From: Stemphylium vesicarium
Lineage: Eukaryota > Ascomycota > Dothideomycetes > Pleosporales > Pleosporaceae
NCBI GenBank assembly: GCA_004380135.1
Contig: QXCR01000102.1
Location: 1-64,000, forward strand
Direction of reading: 5' to 3'
DNA: 64,000 bases
In this document: piece by piece, positions 63,936 to 64,000 of the stretch
Layout of the letters: every line of letters begins with the position of its first letter
How positions within the stretch are numbered: position 1 is the first letter of the stretch
Notes under the pieces: model-generated
What the model saw: only the letters and a program-made list of their open reading frames with translations
Told to the model about the DNA's origin: nothing
Database searches by the model: none
Made by a program: the position numbers and the translations under genes

Positions 63936-64000
63936 ATGCTCGCCTCATCAAGAACGGCGCTGCGCCAGGCGGCGACTAAGCAGCTGTCCCTCAAGGCGGC
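63936..64000 (+). CDS. Start of a gene cut by the window edge, probable mitochondrial presequence
   Basis: ATG in strong context (CCACCATGC). Reads MLASSRTALRQAATKQLS onward, an Arg/Ser/Ala-rich stretch free of acidic residues, typical of a mitochondrial targeting peptide. Only 21 full codons are inside, so the product cannot be named. Confidence 0.6.
   Translation, partial: MLASSRTALRQAATKQLSLKA

Noticed and set aside
1..64000. Transposons, RIP-type AT-rich tracts, CRISPR-like arrays, terminal repeats
   Set aside because: None recognised by eye; only microsatellites and one polyQ tract are repetitive. A self-dotplot would be needed to exclude diverged copies.

Overview
The window is nuclear DNA of a filamentous ascomycete. 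Genes are intron-poor with short introns (about 48-90 nt; donors such as GTAAGT, GTATGT, GTACGT; CTAAC/CTGAC-like branch sites), the spacing is compact (about 30 genes in 64 kb), and the families include a PtaB-type LIM-binding protein, a trichothecene-acetyltransferase-like BAHD enzyme, a fructosyl amino acid oxidase and a CE5 acetylxylan esterase. This fits Pezizomycotina. Dothideomycetes/Pleosporales is my inference and is not proven by the sequence. I found no transposon, rRNA, tRNA or CRISPR array.

Left part (1-11 kb): a medium-chain dehydrogenase remnant at the edge, a doubtful small gene, a secreted FAD oxidase (BBE/VAO type), an SDR divergent from a bZIP factor, a formaldehyde-dehydrogenase-like zinc enzyme, then a divergent housekeeping pair (cyclophilin and the RQT4/TRIP4 zinc-finger protein).

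Middle-left (11.6-17.0 kb): one very large ankyrin-repeat reading frame whose N-terminus carries nucleotidyltransferase-like motifs. A single in-frame TAG at 14635-14637 cuts it into 993 and 799 codons, with no other damage visible.

Accessory metabolic run (17.6-29.8 kb): BAHD acyltransferase, two divergent aldo-keto reductases, an S15/CocE-type hydrolase, a PanE-type reductase, a peroxisomal fructosyl amino acid oxidase, an 82-aa unknown and an acetylxylan esterase. No PKS or NRPS backbone is present. Carbohydrate, Amadori-product and carbonyl metabolism would fit several of them, but a pathway is only inferred.

Right part (31-64 kb): mostly conserved cell-core genes. They are cytosolic leucyl-tRNA synthetase, a small one-TM protein, V-ATPase subunit B (8 exons, one of 20 nt), PtaB-like LIM-binding protein with 83 consecutive Gln, lysine 2,3-aminomutase, GET2, peptidyl-tRNA hydrolase 2, mitochondrial ribosomal bL28m, a divergent protein kinase, an unknown 495-aa protein, phosphomannose isomerase, a GT34 glycosyltransferase and the mitochondrial circularly permuted GTPase GEP3. 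The start of another probably mitochondrial protein runs off the right edge. Several translation and mitochondrial genes are arranged head to head over short shared promoters.

Exon borders were derived by eye from reading frame, splice consensus and conserved family sequence. Starts are the first ATG that fits the family. No search or transcript data were available.
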